From assembly GCA_964429795.1 (NCBI GenBank), contig CAYSCW010000016.1, positions 1 to 64,000 on the forward strand: a stretch of DNA of 64,000 nt, written 5' to 3'. How positions within the stretch are numbered: the stretch's first letter is position 1; each line of letters begins with the position of its first letter. Both the position numbers and the translations under genes were made by a program. Positions 27,790 to 37,308 of this stretch are shown here, piece by piece. Source of the DNA: CAYSCW01 sp964429795. Lineage in GTDB: Bacteria > Acidobacteriota > Aminicenantia > Aminicenantales > Aminicenantaceae. The notes below the pieces were generated by a model. It was given only the letters and a program-made list of their open reading frames with translations, was not told where the DNA came from and ran no database searches.

Positions 27790-29211
27790 ATGAAGCTTAC
27801 AACACTTAAGGTGCTTTCGAATGGGGAGATAAAGAAAATTCATGAAGCTTCTCTGAATATCCTTGAACAGTGCGGTGTGAAGATTCTTAGCCGCAAGATG
27901 CTCGATTTTTTAAAGAGTAATGGACTGAATATTGATAAGGAAAAACAAATAGTTCGTTTTCCCCGAAGCTGTATAGAAGATGCGTTGAGCAAAGTCCCTC
28001 CACGGTTTGATGTGTTTGACCGTAATGGGAGATATATTTATACGCTTGGTGACAGGATTCCGAGGATTGCAGCTGGTCATAATGCGGTTTTCTGGGTTGA
28101 TACTGAGACGGCGGAGACCCGTAATTCCCGCGTATCTGATGTTGAGCTTTTCAGCAGAATTTGTCAGGAGCTTGAGTGCTTGGATATGATAGGCATACCT
28201 GTTATGCCACAGGACGTGCCAAATCCTAAGGCTGCACTGTTATACGGAGTAAGGGCTGTGATAGAAAACAGCACAAAGCCCATATTTTTCTCCACCGATA
28301 ATGCGAAGATCAACAATGCGTGTATTAAAATGCTCAAAGAGGTCTTTAAGGGTGATTTACATCAGCATGTTTATGGAATTTCTCAATTTTCGCCAACCAG
28401 TCCACTGTTCTGGGAGGAGAATGTACTTGATGCATTTGCAGATATGGTCGACACAGGTGTACCGATATCCATTTTGCCAGAGCCTACAGCAGGCGTGTCA
28501 GCACCTTATACACTGGCAGGTCTGTTGACGATGGATAATGCAGAGTTTTTATCAGGAATAGTGATAATCGAATTACTAAAACCCGGGACGAAGATCATGT
28601 ACGGCAGTTCATGGACTACCTTTGACATGAGAGCCGGCGCAGCCTTGGTGGGTTCGGCTGAGACTACGATATGTCGGATTGCTGCAGCTCAGCTTGCACA
28701 ATTTTACAGCGTGCCATCGCATACAACAGCCCCCAATTCTGACAATCATGCTCACGATGAACAGAATGCCTGGGAGAAGGCTTTTAGTCAATTTTGTGCG
28801 ATAGCAGCTGGGCACGACCTGATTGTCAACTGTGGAATGTTCGCAACAGGTATGACTTGTAGCCATGAGCAGCTTTTAATAGATGAGGAAATAAGCGCTA
28901 TGGCCAAGAGAATAAAAGCAGGTGTTAAGGTCAGCAAGGAGACAATAGCGGGTAAACTGATTAAAAAGATCGGGCCACAGGGGGAGGCATATCTTACAAC
29001 GGATCATACATTGAAGTGGTTGTATTCGGACGAGTATATAAAAACGCGATTATCAGTAAGCGGGCCTTTAGCTACATGGCAAGCAAAAGGCTCGAAAGAT
29101 ACATATCAGATAGCCCGGGACAAGGTTAAAGAATATGCTCAGCTTGCTGTGAAAGAACCACTTGATGCAAATGTGAAGGCAAAGTTGAATGAGATAATTG
29201 CATCATTCTGA
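27790..29211 (+). CDS. Trimethylamine methyltransferase (MttB) family protein, non-pyrrolysine
   Basis: About 474 residues of the MttB/COG5598 superfamily: EASLNILEQCGVKILSRKML at the N-terminus, RFPRSCIEDALSKVP, IAAGHNAVFWVDTETAETR, and C-terminal ERxY-like blocks. The frame runs without an in-frame TAG, so it belongs to the non-pyrrolysine group, whose characterised members demethylate quaternary amines such as glycine betaine, proline betaine or carnitine onto a corrinoid protein. No corrinoid protein is adjacent; the nearest is mtaC 8 kb downstream. I start at 27790, with AAGGAG 8 bases upstream. The substrate is unknown and, given the sugar-enzyme context, unusual. Confidence 0.85.
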   Translation: MKLTTLKVLSNGEIKKIHEASLNILEQCGVKILSRKMLDFLKSNGLNIDKEKQIVRFPRSCIEDALSKVPPRFDVFDRNGRYIYTLGDRIPRIAAGHNAVFWVDTETAETRNSRVSDVELFSRICQELECLDMIGIPVMPQDVPNPKAALLYGVRAVIENSTKPIFFSTDNAKINNACIKMLKEVFKGDLHQHVYGISQFSPTSPLFWEENVLDAFADMVDTGVPISILPEPTAGVSAPYTLAGLLTMDNAEFLSGIVIIELLKPGTKIMYGSSWTTFDMRAGAALVGSAETTICRIAAAQLAQFYSVPSHTTAPNSDNHAHDEQNAWEKAFSQFCAIAAGHDLIVNCGMFATGMTCSHEQLLIDEEISAMAKRIKAGVKVSKETIAGKLIKKIGPQGEAYLTTDHTLKWLYSDEYIKTRLSVSGPLATWQAKGSKDTYQIARDKVKEYAQLAVKEPLDANVKAKLNEIIASF

Positions 29212-29334
29212 AAATAAAGTGCTTCAGATGAGTAAAAGTGATAGGAAGAAAAAGTTAAAATTTTTATAAATAATGTCTGAGGAATAGATTTTTGATGGAT
29301 TGGCAATAGATTTTGCACACTAAAGGATGACGGT

Positions 29335-30534
29335 ATGGACAAAAAGGTAATGGTAGCAGGTCATATCTGTTTGGATATTGTGCCAAGGTTCCCAGAGACG
29401 CTAAAAGGGGATTTTTCGCAGATTTTTGTGCCAGGAAAACTGCTCAATGTCGGTAAGGCAGCTTTTTGCACTGGTGGTGCAGTTTCAAATACTGGCCTTG
29501 CAATGGCAAAACTTGGCATGGATGTGTTGTTGAATAGCAAAGTTGGTGACGACCAGTTTGGCTTGATTATAAAAAAACTTATAGGAAAGGAGCGGGCAAC
29601 GGCGATTAAGACCGTCAAGAATGAAGGGTCTTCGTATACGGTAATACTTGCGCTGCCCGGTGTGGATAGGATTCTTCTACATAATCCCGGTACCAACGAT
29701 ACTTTTAGTGCAGAAGATGTAGATTATCAAGCAGCGGAGGGATGTGTGCTGTTTCATTTTGGGTATCCACCCCTTATGAAAAAAATGTATGAAAATGAAG
29801 GCGTTCAGCTTGTGGAAGTATTTAAGCGGATCAAGAGGCCTGGTTTAACCACCAGTCTTGACATGTCGCTGCCGGATCCCACAAGCGAATCAGGTAGAGT
29901 AAACTGGTCAAGAATTCTTGAGAAGTTACTTGAATATATTGATATTTTTGTACCGAGCATTGAAGAAGTAACGTTTATGCTCGACAGGCCGCTTTTCGAA
30001 AAACGCAAATCACAGGCAGGTTATGGGGATCCTGTTTTTGCCTACACTCCGGAGGATTATACAGCTATTTCTGACAAGCTGCTTGAGATGGGAGTAAAGA
30101 TAATATCTTTGAAGAGTGGAATCAGGGGATATTATCTTCGGACCGCTGGGATTGATAAAATAAAGCAACTGGGCAGAGCAGCTCCAGTTGAGGCGGCGTT
30201 GTGGGCAGACAGAGAGTTTTGGGCTCCATCTTATGTGGCAGAAGAGTTTAGTTCTGCAACTGGAGCTGGGGATGCGACAATAGCAGGATTTCTTTGTGCA
30301 TTAATAAGGGGTTTTTCACCCGGAGATTCGCTGCAGATTGCCAATGCGGTTGGTTGGCAGAATGTGCGAGCTATTGATGCTTTGAGTGGAATTGAAGGAT
30401 GGAAGACTACACTGAAGTTGTTTGAGGATAAGACCAGATCGCATAATTCACCTGAGCTTAAATCAGGTGGATGGCGGTATGATAAGAGCCTGGGTATTTA
30501 CCGAGGGCCTAAGGATGCAGAAGGAAAGAGATAG
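29335..30534 (+). CDS. PfkB-family carbohydrate kinase
   Basis: 399-residue ribokinase-like kinase. MVAGHICLDIVPRF and VGKAAFCTGGAVSNTGLAMAKLGMD form the substrate-binding region; the anion hole and catalytic base lie in SSATGAGDATIAGFLCAL (canonical GAGD). It is longer than typical PfkB kinases (about 300-330), with an insert around residues 195-255. It would phosphorylate the sugar or keto-sugar produced by the operon. Confidence 0.88.
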   Translation: MDKKVMVAGHICLDIVPRFPETLKGDFSQIFVPGKLLNVGKAAFCTGGAVSNTGLAMAKLGMDVLLNSKVGDDQFGLIIKKLIGKERATAIKTVKNEGSSYTVILALPGVDRILLHNPGTNDTFSAEDVDYQAAEGCVLFHFGYPPLMKKMYENEGVQLVEVFKRIKRPGLTTSLDMSLPDPTSESGRVNWSRILEKLLEYIDIFVPSIEEVTFMLDRPLFEKRKSQAGYGDPVFAYTPEDYTAISDKLLEMGVKIISLKSGIRGYYLRTAGIDKIKQLGRAAPVEAALWADREFWAPSYVAEEFSSATGAGDATIAGFLCALIRGFSPGDSLQIANAVGWQNVRAIDALSGIEGWKTTLKLFEDKTRSHNSPELKSGGWRYDKSLGIYRGPKDAEGKR

Positions 30535-30631
30535 AGAGAAGCATTTTTGGAAGAATGTCTGCGGAACAGTTTAACACCGTGAGGGATCATTGAGCATTTG
30601 AATTGTTAATATCTTTTGGTTTTGCTTGGAT

Positions 30632-31909
30632 ATGAAGGACCATATTTTGACCGGTTTTGGATTCGGACCTATTCAGGGGGGGCTATTTATAAATGAGGCA
30701 TTTGCGAGCGGTAACTTTTGTCGGATTGTGGTCGCTGAGATAAACCAGAAGCTTGTTAATGCGGTAAGACAGGAGGGAGGAAAATATTTTGTTAATGTGG
30801 CAGAAAAGAACGGGATAGAAGTAATAAAAATTGAAAATATCGAGATATTTAATCCCTGCTTATCTGCAGACAGGGAAGGCCTGATTGAAGCTTTATCGGA
30901 TTCAACCGAGATAGTCACTTCCCTGCCCTCGATTAATTACTATGATGATGGCGGTTCGTCGAGTGTATCAGAGCTTATTGCCGAGGGTCTTAAAACATCC
31001 AGAGCCGATGCGACGATAGTTTATGCAGCGGAGAATAACAATCACGCTGCTGAGATTTTAGAAGGACTTGTGCAAAAAAAGTTGGGTGCTGTTGAATCTA
31101 GGCGTGTGCAATTCTTAAATACTGTGATTGGCAAGATGAGCAGAGTTGTAACTGATGAGGAGGAGATGGAGCGGCTAGGTCTTGTGCCTATTTCTTCTGG
31201 AATAGAAAGGGCCTTTCTCGTTGAGCAGTTCAACAAGATACTTGTTAGCAGATGTACATTGGAGAGGTTCCGGCCAGGGATAGCGGTTTTTGTGGAAAAA
31301 GACCAGCTGTTGCCATTTGAGGAGGCAAAGCTTTATGGTCATAATGCGATACATGCGCTTCTAGGATATCTAGGATTGGTAAAAGGATATAAAAAGATGA
31401 CCGAGGTAGGGGCTGATCCAACATTGATGAACATTGCAAGAAGCGCATTTTTGAATGAGTCTGGTGCGGCACTTATAAAAAAACATGAGAATCTAGGGGA
31501 CGAATTGTTTACTGAAGATGGATATAGACATTATTGTGATGATTTGCTGAAAAGGATGACAAATCCTTGGCTGGAAGACACACCGCAACGCGCTGCCAGA
31601 GATCCGGTCAGGAAAATGGGCCTTGATGACCGGATTTTTGGAGTGATGGCTCTTGCCAGCGAGTTTGGAATTGAACCTAACAATATGGCAGCAGGGGCTG
31701 CAGCGGGACTTTGGTATCTGCTGGAAAATGCATCTGAATGTTGTCTACCCGAGCAATTGAGATTTGACGCACACAATAATCTTGAAAGGGAACAGATTAA
31801 GGAATTACTTCTGTGGCTGTGGCAGGGGCAGTATGGTCGATTTGGAGCAGAAGTTACAGGGCTAGTATACAAAGCACAGGATAAACTTAAACAAATTGCT
31901 TATGTATAA
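30632..31909 (+). CDS. Mannitol-dehydrogenase-like NAD-dependent polyol/mannonate oxidoreductase
   Basis: About 425 residues related to the mannitol-1-phosphate / mannonate dehydrogenase family. A glycine-rich nucleotide motif opens the protein (GFGFGPIQGG). The C-terminal mannitol-dehydrogenase domain has AKLYGHNAIHALLGYLG, giving the conserved Lys, Asn and His catalytic set. The start is uncertain: ATG 30632 leads directly into the Rossmann motif, while a TTG two codons earlier is open; no strong ribosome site is seen. It ends the AT-rich operon. Confidence 0.75.
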   Translation: MKDHILTGFGFGPIQGGLFINEAFASGNFCRIVVAEINQKLVNAVRQEGGKYFVNVAEKNGIEVIKIENIEIFNPCLSADREGLIEALSDSTEIVTSLPSINYYDDGGSSSVSELIAEGLKTSRADATIVYAAENNNHAAEILEGLVQKKLGAVESRRVQFLNTVIGKMSRVVTDEEEMERLGLVPISSGIERAFLVEQFNKILVSRCTLERFRPGIAVFVEKDQLLPFEEAKLYGHNAIHALLGYLGLVKGYKKMTEVGADPTLMNIARSAFLNESGAALIKKHENLGDELFTEDGYRHYCDDLLKRMTNPWLEDTPQRAARDPVRKMGLDDRIFGVMALASEFGIEPNNMAAGAAAGLWYLLENASECCLPEQLRFDAHNNLEREQIKELLLWLWQGQYGRFGAEVTGLVYKAQDKLKQIAYV

Positions 31910-32042
31910 AATAAATATAAAACACATCATGCAAACTGCTTCTGTCGACTTTCAAGAAAAAAGCAGATATAAGACAGATTTAATTTAAATAAAGTGTTTC
32001 ATCGATCTCCACGATGATTAATTCTAGAAGGAAGATTTAGCA

Positions 32043-34328
32043 ATGAAAAATTTTGATATTCTTCCCGAATTTAAGCCCGGTTATATTGAATTTAAGCCCA
32101 TCCCCCTGTTTGTTTATCAGTCCAATCTCAGTAAAGCCCTGAAGGATGATTTTCTCACCGCCGAAGAGGCCGTTCGTATGTACAAGATCATGCTCATGAA
32201 CCGCTTCTTCGAAGAGACTATCGTCAACATGAAGCAGGCGAAGTTTCTTCCCTTTGAGAATTTCCAGTTCACCGGCGCCACGCACCTTTCCATAGGCCAA
32301 GAGGCCGTTGCAGTAGGAACAATGGCGGCCATTCGCTGGACGGACTACATCACATCGACCCACCGGGGCCATGGCCACTCGATTGCAAAAGGGGCTTACC
32401 GGATCTACGCCATAAACCGGAAGGAGCGGCTTCAATTCTTAAGCGAAAAAGGCGATTTTTCCAACCTCAAGGATGAAGATCTCCTCGAGCGCGCTCTCGA
32501 CCATCATCTCTGCAAGACGATGTGCGAGCTCCTAGGGAAAGAAGCTGGCTACTGCCGCGGCCGGGGCGGGGGGATGCATATAGCTGACTTCAACGCCCGG
32601 CATTTGGGCGCGAATGCTATCGTCGGCGGAAGCTATGCTATCGGCGTTGGTGCAGGCCTAGCCCAGCATCTTCTCGGAACGGGCCACATTGTCGTCATTA
32701 TGGTCGGCGACGGCGCAGCCAACAACGGCATTGCCCACGAGGCCATGAATTTCGCAGTCCAGGGTCAATTCGAACGAGGCCTGCCCGTGATTTTCCTCGT
32801 GGAGAACAACCAGTACGGTATGACGGGCCAGCAGTATCTCGAGGTCACAGGCGTTCAGCACCTCGCCCAGCGGGGAGCCGGATACAACAAAGCCAACATG
32901 AACGCCGAAGCCGTGGACGGAATGAACGTCCTGGCAGTCTACGATGCGGTGCGAAGGGCGAGTGAGAAGTGCCGTAAAGGCGAGGGACCGGTTCTTCTTG
33001 AATGCATGACCTACAGGTACATGGGCCATTCCCTAAGCGACAAGCGTACGAGCTATCGTTCTCCAGAAGAAGAGAAGGCCTGGAAGGAAAAAGATCCGCT
33101 CCAACATTTCCACACCCAGCTTGTTGAGTCCGGAGTGCTTACAGCCATCGAGGCTGCCGACATAGCCAAGAAAATCAGTCAGAAGATCCGTAAATTGACG
33201 TGCGAGGCAGCAAATTCTGCGGATCCAAGAGTTGAAGACATCGAGCAGGGTCTCTGGGCGGATACATCGATGGCTGCCGTCGATGAAAAAGAAAAAAGGC
33301 CACCGTCGGTGCTCCTCAGGCCGCTTCGTAAGATCAAGAGGATGCCGGGCGGAAAAATCCTTTACCGTCACGCCATCTGGGAAGCCCTTACTGAGGAGAT
33401 GGTCAGGGACAGCCGGGTCATTTTCTACGGGGAAGATGTAGCTGACTACGGCGGAGCGTTCGGTGTCACTGCAGGGCTTCTGGAGATTTTTGGCCGTAAG
33501 TGCGTTTTCAATACCCCCATCTCCGAGGCTGCCATCGTTGGGACGGCCTGCGGCGCAGCCATGGCAGGACTGCGGCCGGTAGCCGAAATCATGTATATCG
33601 ACTTCATCCCACTCGCCCTGGACCAGCTTGGAAACCAAGTAGCCAAGGTGCGCTACATGTTCGGAGGGAAGGCGAAGATTCCTTTAGTCATCAGGACGAC
33701 GATCGGCGGCGGCAAGGGCTATGCAGGGCAGCACTCTCAGAGCCTAGAGGCCCTTATAGTCCATTTCCCGGGATTGAAGGTTATTGCGCCCTTTACCGCT
33801 TACGACGCCAAGGGTCTGCTCAAAACGGCTATCCGTGATGACAATCCAGTTGTCTTTATAGAGCACCAGCTGCTTTATGCTGACCTCGGTTTTGTCCCGG
33901 AGGAGGAATATCTTATTCCTTTCGGGCAGGCGTCCCTTCTGCGGGAGGGCAAGGATGTAACGCTCATCAGCTATCTCTTCCTCCTGAAGAATACTCTGAA
34001 GGCTGCGGAGTTGCTAAAAGAGCGCGAAGGACTGGAAGCGGAGGTCATTGACCTCCGGACCCTTGTTCCGCTGGATACGAAGACAGTCAGCGATTCCGTC
34101 AGGAAAACCGGCTGCTGTATCCTCGTCACCCAGGCGCCTCTCGCCTGTAGCTTTGCTGAACATGTGGCCTATGAACTCCAGCGGATCATATTTCCGGCAT
34201 TGAAGAAGCCCGTCGAAATAGTCTCTGCTTTCAGCATACCGCCGCCCATGGCCGCTCCCCTCGAGAATGAGAACATCCCATCGCCCGAACGGATTTTCAA
34301 GAGCATCATGACCATAATGAAGGATTAG
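32043..34328 (+). CDS. Fused E1 alpha-beta of a 2-oxoacid/acetoin-type dehydrogenase
   Basis: 761-residue thiamine-diphosphate enzyme combining both E1 subunits. The alpha half (about residues 30-400) has GDGAANNGIAHEAMNFA with the ThDP GDG..NN motif and NNQYGMTG. The beta half (about 430-760) has HAIWEALTEEMVRD, FYGEDVADYGG, TPISEAAIVG and GQHSQSLEA. Fused E1 proteins occur among pyruvate, branched-chain and acetoin dehydrogenases. No lipoyl E2 or E3 gene is nearby, so partners must be elsewhere. The sequence is clearly richer in G+C at third codon positions than the operon upstream. GAAGGAAG precedes the ATG. Confidence 0.88.
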   Translation: MKNFDILPEFKPGYIEFKPIPLFVYQSNLSKALKDDFLTAEEAVRMYKIMLMNRFFEETIVNMKQAKFLPFENFQFTGATHLSIGQEAVAVGTMAAIRWTDYITSTHRGHGHSIAKGAYRIYAINRKERLQFLSEKGDFSNLKDEDLLERALDHHLCKTMCELLGKEAGYCRGRGGGMHIADFNARHLGANAIVGGSYAIGVGAGLAQHLLGTGHIVVIMVGDGAANNGIAHEAMNFAVQGQFERGLPVIFLVENNQYGMTGQQYLEVTGVQHLAQRGAGYNKANMNAEAVDGMNVLAVYDAVRRASEKCRKGEGPVLLECMTYRYMGHSLSDKRTSYRSPEEEKAWKEKDPLQHFHTQLVESGVLTAIEAADIAKKISQKIRKLTCEAANSADPRVEDIEQGLWADTSMAAVDEKEKRPPSVLLRPLRKIKRMPGGKILYRHAIWEALTEEMVRDSRVIFYGEDVADYGGAFGVTAGLLEIFGRKCVFNTPISEAAIVGTACGAAMAGLRPVAEIMYIDFIPLALDQLGNQVAKVRYMFGGKAKIPLVIRTTIGGGKGYAGQHSQSLEALIVHFPGLKVIAPFTAYDAKGLLKTAIRDDNPVVFIEHQLLYADLGFVPEEEYLIPFGQASLLREGKDVTLISYLFLLKNTLKAAELLKEREGLEAEVIDLRTLVPLDTKTVSDSVRKTGCCILVTQAPLACSFAEHVAYELQRIIFPALKKPVEIVSAFSIPPPMAAPLENENIPSPERIFKSIMTIMKD

Positions 34329-34331
34329 GCA

Positions 34332-35573
34332 ATGATTGACATTCTAGAGAAGAATGTTTACATCCTCTCAGCGCAGCGGACCCCAATCGGATATTTCAAT
34401 GGTGTGCTTTCCCCTTTTTCTGCACCTGAGCTCGGCGGAAAAGCCATTGAAGGGGCCCTCGAATCGGCAAGAGTCGCACCTGGCGAGATCGAGATGGTCA
34501 CTATGGGTTGTGTTGTGACTTCTGGTTTAGGGGAAGCACCGGCCAAGCAAGCGGCTCTCGCCGCAGGGATTCCCGCTACGGTCTATTCCCGCACCGTCGA
34601 GTCTGTCTGCGGTTCAGGGATAGAAGCCCTCGTCTCAACCTTGGATGTCCTCCGCTTGGGCAGAGCGCAACTTGCGCTAGCCGGGGGAATGGAATCGCGA
34701 ACGAATGCACCCTATCTTCTCGAATCCTGCTTCATGAGAACTGGTGCTCATTATACCAAGGGGGAGCGTCTCCATCTGAAAAAGGCTGGAGCCTACCGCT
34801 GGCAGTATGATGAGAACCTGGAAGAGCAAGCAGGCCTCGCGAGCATTGTCGATGCCACAACGTATGACGGCCTATACTGGCCGGTGGAAAAGAAATTCAT
34901 GAGAGAGTACGCTCTGGCCTTTGCCAAGGCCCATAAAATATCGCTTGAAGCGGTGAACGTTAAGGCAGCCCTGAGTTATGAAAAGGCTCGAACCGCCCAA
35001 ACAAAGGGATACTTCAAAAAAGAGATTATTCCTATGGCAGATATTGAAAAAGACGAACTTCCAACGGATGATGAGCTGGAAAAGATGAGAGAGGAAGCGC
35101 AGAGGGATATAGCTTGTGCTTATAATACATCGATTCCAGCAGACAATGGCGCTGCTGTAGTTCTTTCAGCGGAAGGTTTTGTTAAGATCCGACAGACAAA
35201 GCCTGTAGCACGAATCCTAGGCTATAGCCGCGTGGATGGGCCAGCGGCTGATTTCATCGACTCACCCGTACGGGCTCTAAAGGGGCTTTTCGCCGCTCTA
35301 ACCGAGAAAGGATATGATGAAGAAAAATTCGAACTTCTGGAGATTAACGAGGCCTTCGGAATCCAGCTTCCCTTTTTCGAGCAGAATTTCCCCAGAAGAG
35401 CGATCAACGTTAACGGAGGGGCCATCGCCCTCGGCCATCCCTTCGGCTCAGCAGGGATCCGACTCCTCACAACCTTGCTCCATGCTATGGCCCGCCTTGG
35501 TGTCCGCTTCGGCGCGGTGGGGATCTGCTTCGGTAGCGGCGGTTCTTACGGCCTCGCCGTTGAAATGATCTGA
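34332..35573 (+). CDS. Thiolase (acetyl-CoA acyltransferase family)
   Basis: 413-residue thiolase with the nucleophilic Cys in TVESVCGSGIEAL, the NEAFG loop, the active-site His in NGGAIALGHPFGSAG and a second Cys in GICFGSGGSYG. All four catalytic landmarks are present. It cleaves or forms a beta-ketoacyl-CoA bond. It starts 4 bases after the E1 stop and shares its GC-rich composition. In context it may release acetyl-CoA from the catabolised carbon chain; substrate chain length is not evident. Confidence 0.9.
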   Translation: MIDILEKNVYILSAQRTPIGYFNGVLSPFSAPELGGKAIEGALESARVAPGEIEMVTMGCVVTSGLGEAPAKQAALAAGIPATVYSRTVESVCGSGIEALVSTLDVLRLGRAQLALAGGMESRTNAPYLLESCFMRTGAHYTKGERLHLKKAGAYRWQYDENLEEQAGLASIVDATTYDGLYWPVEKKFMREYALAFAKAHKISLEAVNVKAALSYEKARTAQTKGYFKKEIIPMADIEKDELPTDDELEKMREEAQRDIACAYNTSIPADNGAAVVLSAEGFVKIRQTKPVARILGYSRVDGPAADFIDSPVRALKGLFAALTEKGYDEEKFELLEINEAFGIQLPFFEQNFPRRAINVNGGAIALGHPFGSAGIRLLTTLLHAMARLGVRFGAVGICFGSGGSYGLAVEMI

Positions 35574-35651
35574 TGGGGCTCTCGTGATCTTGGGATGTGT
35601 GGAGATTTTTTATAAATGCGTTCGATATAATCTTGGGAGGAGGATTCTATT

Positions 35652-36932
35652 TTGAAACTTACCAATTATAAATCTCTGAAAAAGTCGTCAGCCAAAATCC
35701 CCAAAGAGATGTGTGCTCTCGTCCTTTCGGGCAAGGGATTTGTGAACCTCAAGCTACAGCGTGTCCAGGTCCCACGCCCGGGAAAGAACCAGTTTCTGGC
35801 CCGCGTGAATGCCGTCTGCGCATGCACATCAGATAGTAAGCTCATCGAGAGTGCTTCGGCCCATCCTTTTCTCTACGGTTGGGACATTCGCCGTTGGCCC
35901 GTGTCGATCGGCCACGAAGGCTGCATCACAGCCGTCGAGGTCGGGAAAAATCTCAGAGGGATGTTCCGAGCCGGCCAAACCTTCGCCCTCCAACCAGCCA
36001 TCAATTGCGGGCCCATCAACTACCGGGAGCGCTACCAAAACTCCGATTCAATTGAAAAAATCGCCGTTGGTTACACACTAGGCGGCTTTTTTGCCGAATA
36101 TATCCTGATCACCGAAGAGATCATCGAGACTGAATCTCTAATCCGCTTTGATGCATCAAAAGTCCCCTATTTTGCGGCAGCCTTCAGCGAGCCCCTCTCC
36201 TGTGTTTATTCTTCCCAGAACCAAGTAGCACACTTTTATAAAAAAGGGCCCCTGCATCCACGGAAAGTCCGTGCCGGGCTCAAAGAGGGTGGTGTCGTCC
36301 TGATTCTCGGCGGTGGACCGATGGGTATCCTGCACGCCGAACTGGCCATAATACATCGCCCTCGAGCGATCATAATTTCCGAGTCTTTGGAAGAGCGGAG
36401 GCAACAGGCCTGGAAGATGATCGAAGCGAAGGCCAGAAAGCTGAGGGTAGTGTTTAGAGTAACAAGCCCTCAAGAGCTCACTCGAGTGTTGAATGAGATC
36501 ACGGGCGGCCGTGGTGTTGACGACTGCATCTCCGCCCTGAGTGTTGCCAAAGTCCAGGAAGAGTCGATTTCTTATCTAAGCAAAGGAGGGATCGCCGTCT
36601 TATTCGGCGGGACAAAAGCTCAAGAAAGTCTGATTACTGTTGACGCAAGGCGTATCCATTACGACAGCGTTTCCATAGTTGGATCTTCGGGTGGTGAGCC
36701 TTCAGACGTCCAGGTCGTAATGAAACTTATCGAGCAGGGAGAAATCTCTCCCGGGACATATGTCAAGCGCGTCGGCGGCCTCGACGCTGCCCTTGATCTA
36801 GTCAAGTCCGTCAAGGCCCAGGAGTTTCTCGGTAAGGGCTTGATCTATCCTCAAATCAGACATTCGCTTTTCGCGGTCGATTCCTGGTCCTTTGAGAAAG
36901 AAAAAGACTTTCTCAAGAAGAATTTGAGGTAA
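35652..36932 (+). CDS. MDR-family (sorbitol/threonine-dehydrogenase-like) zinc dehydrogenase
   Basis: 426-residue medium-chain dehydrogenase. The catalytic zinc region reads VCACTSDSKLI..GHEG (Cys and the GHE pair), and the Rossmann motif reads VLILGGGPMGILHAELA. I see no four-Cys structural zinc lobe; the segment after GHEG differs from classic sorbitol dehydrogenase. It starts with TTG, supported by GGAGGAGG-like purines 7-8 bases upstream. It is the third gene of the GC-rich trio. Confidence 0.82.
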   Translation: MKLTNYKSLKKSSAKIPKEMCALVLSGKGFVNLKLQRVQVPRPGKNQFLARVNAVCACTSDSKLIESASAHPFLYGWDIRRWPVSIGHEGCITAVEVGKNLRGMFRAGQTFALQPAINCGPINYRERYQNSDSIEKIAVGYTLGGFFAEYILITEEIIETESLIRFDASKVPYFAAAFSEPLSCVYSSQNQVAHFYKKGPLHPRKVRAGLKEGGVVLILGGGPMGILHAELAIIHRPRAIIISESLEERRQQAWKMIEAKARKLRVVFRVTSPQELTRVLNEITGGRGVDDCISALSVAKVQEESISYLSKGGIAVLFGGTKAQESLITVDARRIHYDSVSIVGSSGGEPSDVQVVMKLIEQGEISPGTYVKRVGGLDAALDLVKSVKAQEFLGKGLIYPQIRHSLFAVDSWSFEKEKDFLKKNLR

Positions 36933-37308
36933 AACTTCACCTCCATGAAAAAAGATCATCATACTGATCAAGGGAAAGATCAGATCATTGTCTGTTTCCC
37001 GGCTTACAACACGCTGACGCGGATAAAAAGGTATCCAAGGAGGCTGGTTCTAGATATGTCGAACCTCGGTACCAATAACAACATGAAAGCCCATGCTAGA
37101 CGGAATTCTTTCATTAACAAACCAGGCTACGTCTTGATCACTTACTCGGAGCTCAGTAGAGGGAAGAATACACATACTTTCCAGAGTCAAAGTATCCCTT
37201 CTTATGGATTTATGCCCTGTAGGAGAAGGTCAGAGATGATGGGCGAGTCATTACCATGTCAATAATGATTGGCTATAGGATAAATCAGGAAGGAGAAATA
37301 TAAAAAAA

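Noticed and set aside
27790..29211. Possible pyrrolysine codon in the MttB homologue
   Set aside because: The frame is uninterrupted by TAG and ends in TGA, so no pyrrolysine is needed.
33033..33638. 201-codon minus-strand frame in the E1 gene
   Set aside because: GC-rich codon bias of the E1 gene opens antisense frames; the translation has no family features.
36945..37265. 106-codon frame between the MDR and mtaC genes
   Set aside because: No ribosome-binding site, odd composition (Arg/Asn-rich, no hydrophobic core) and no recognised motif. Kept out of the feature list.
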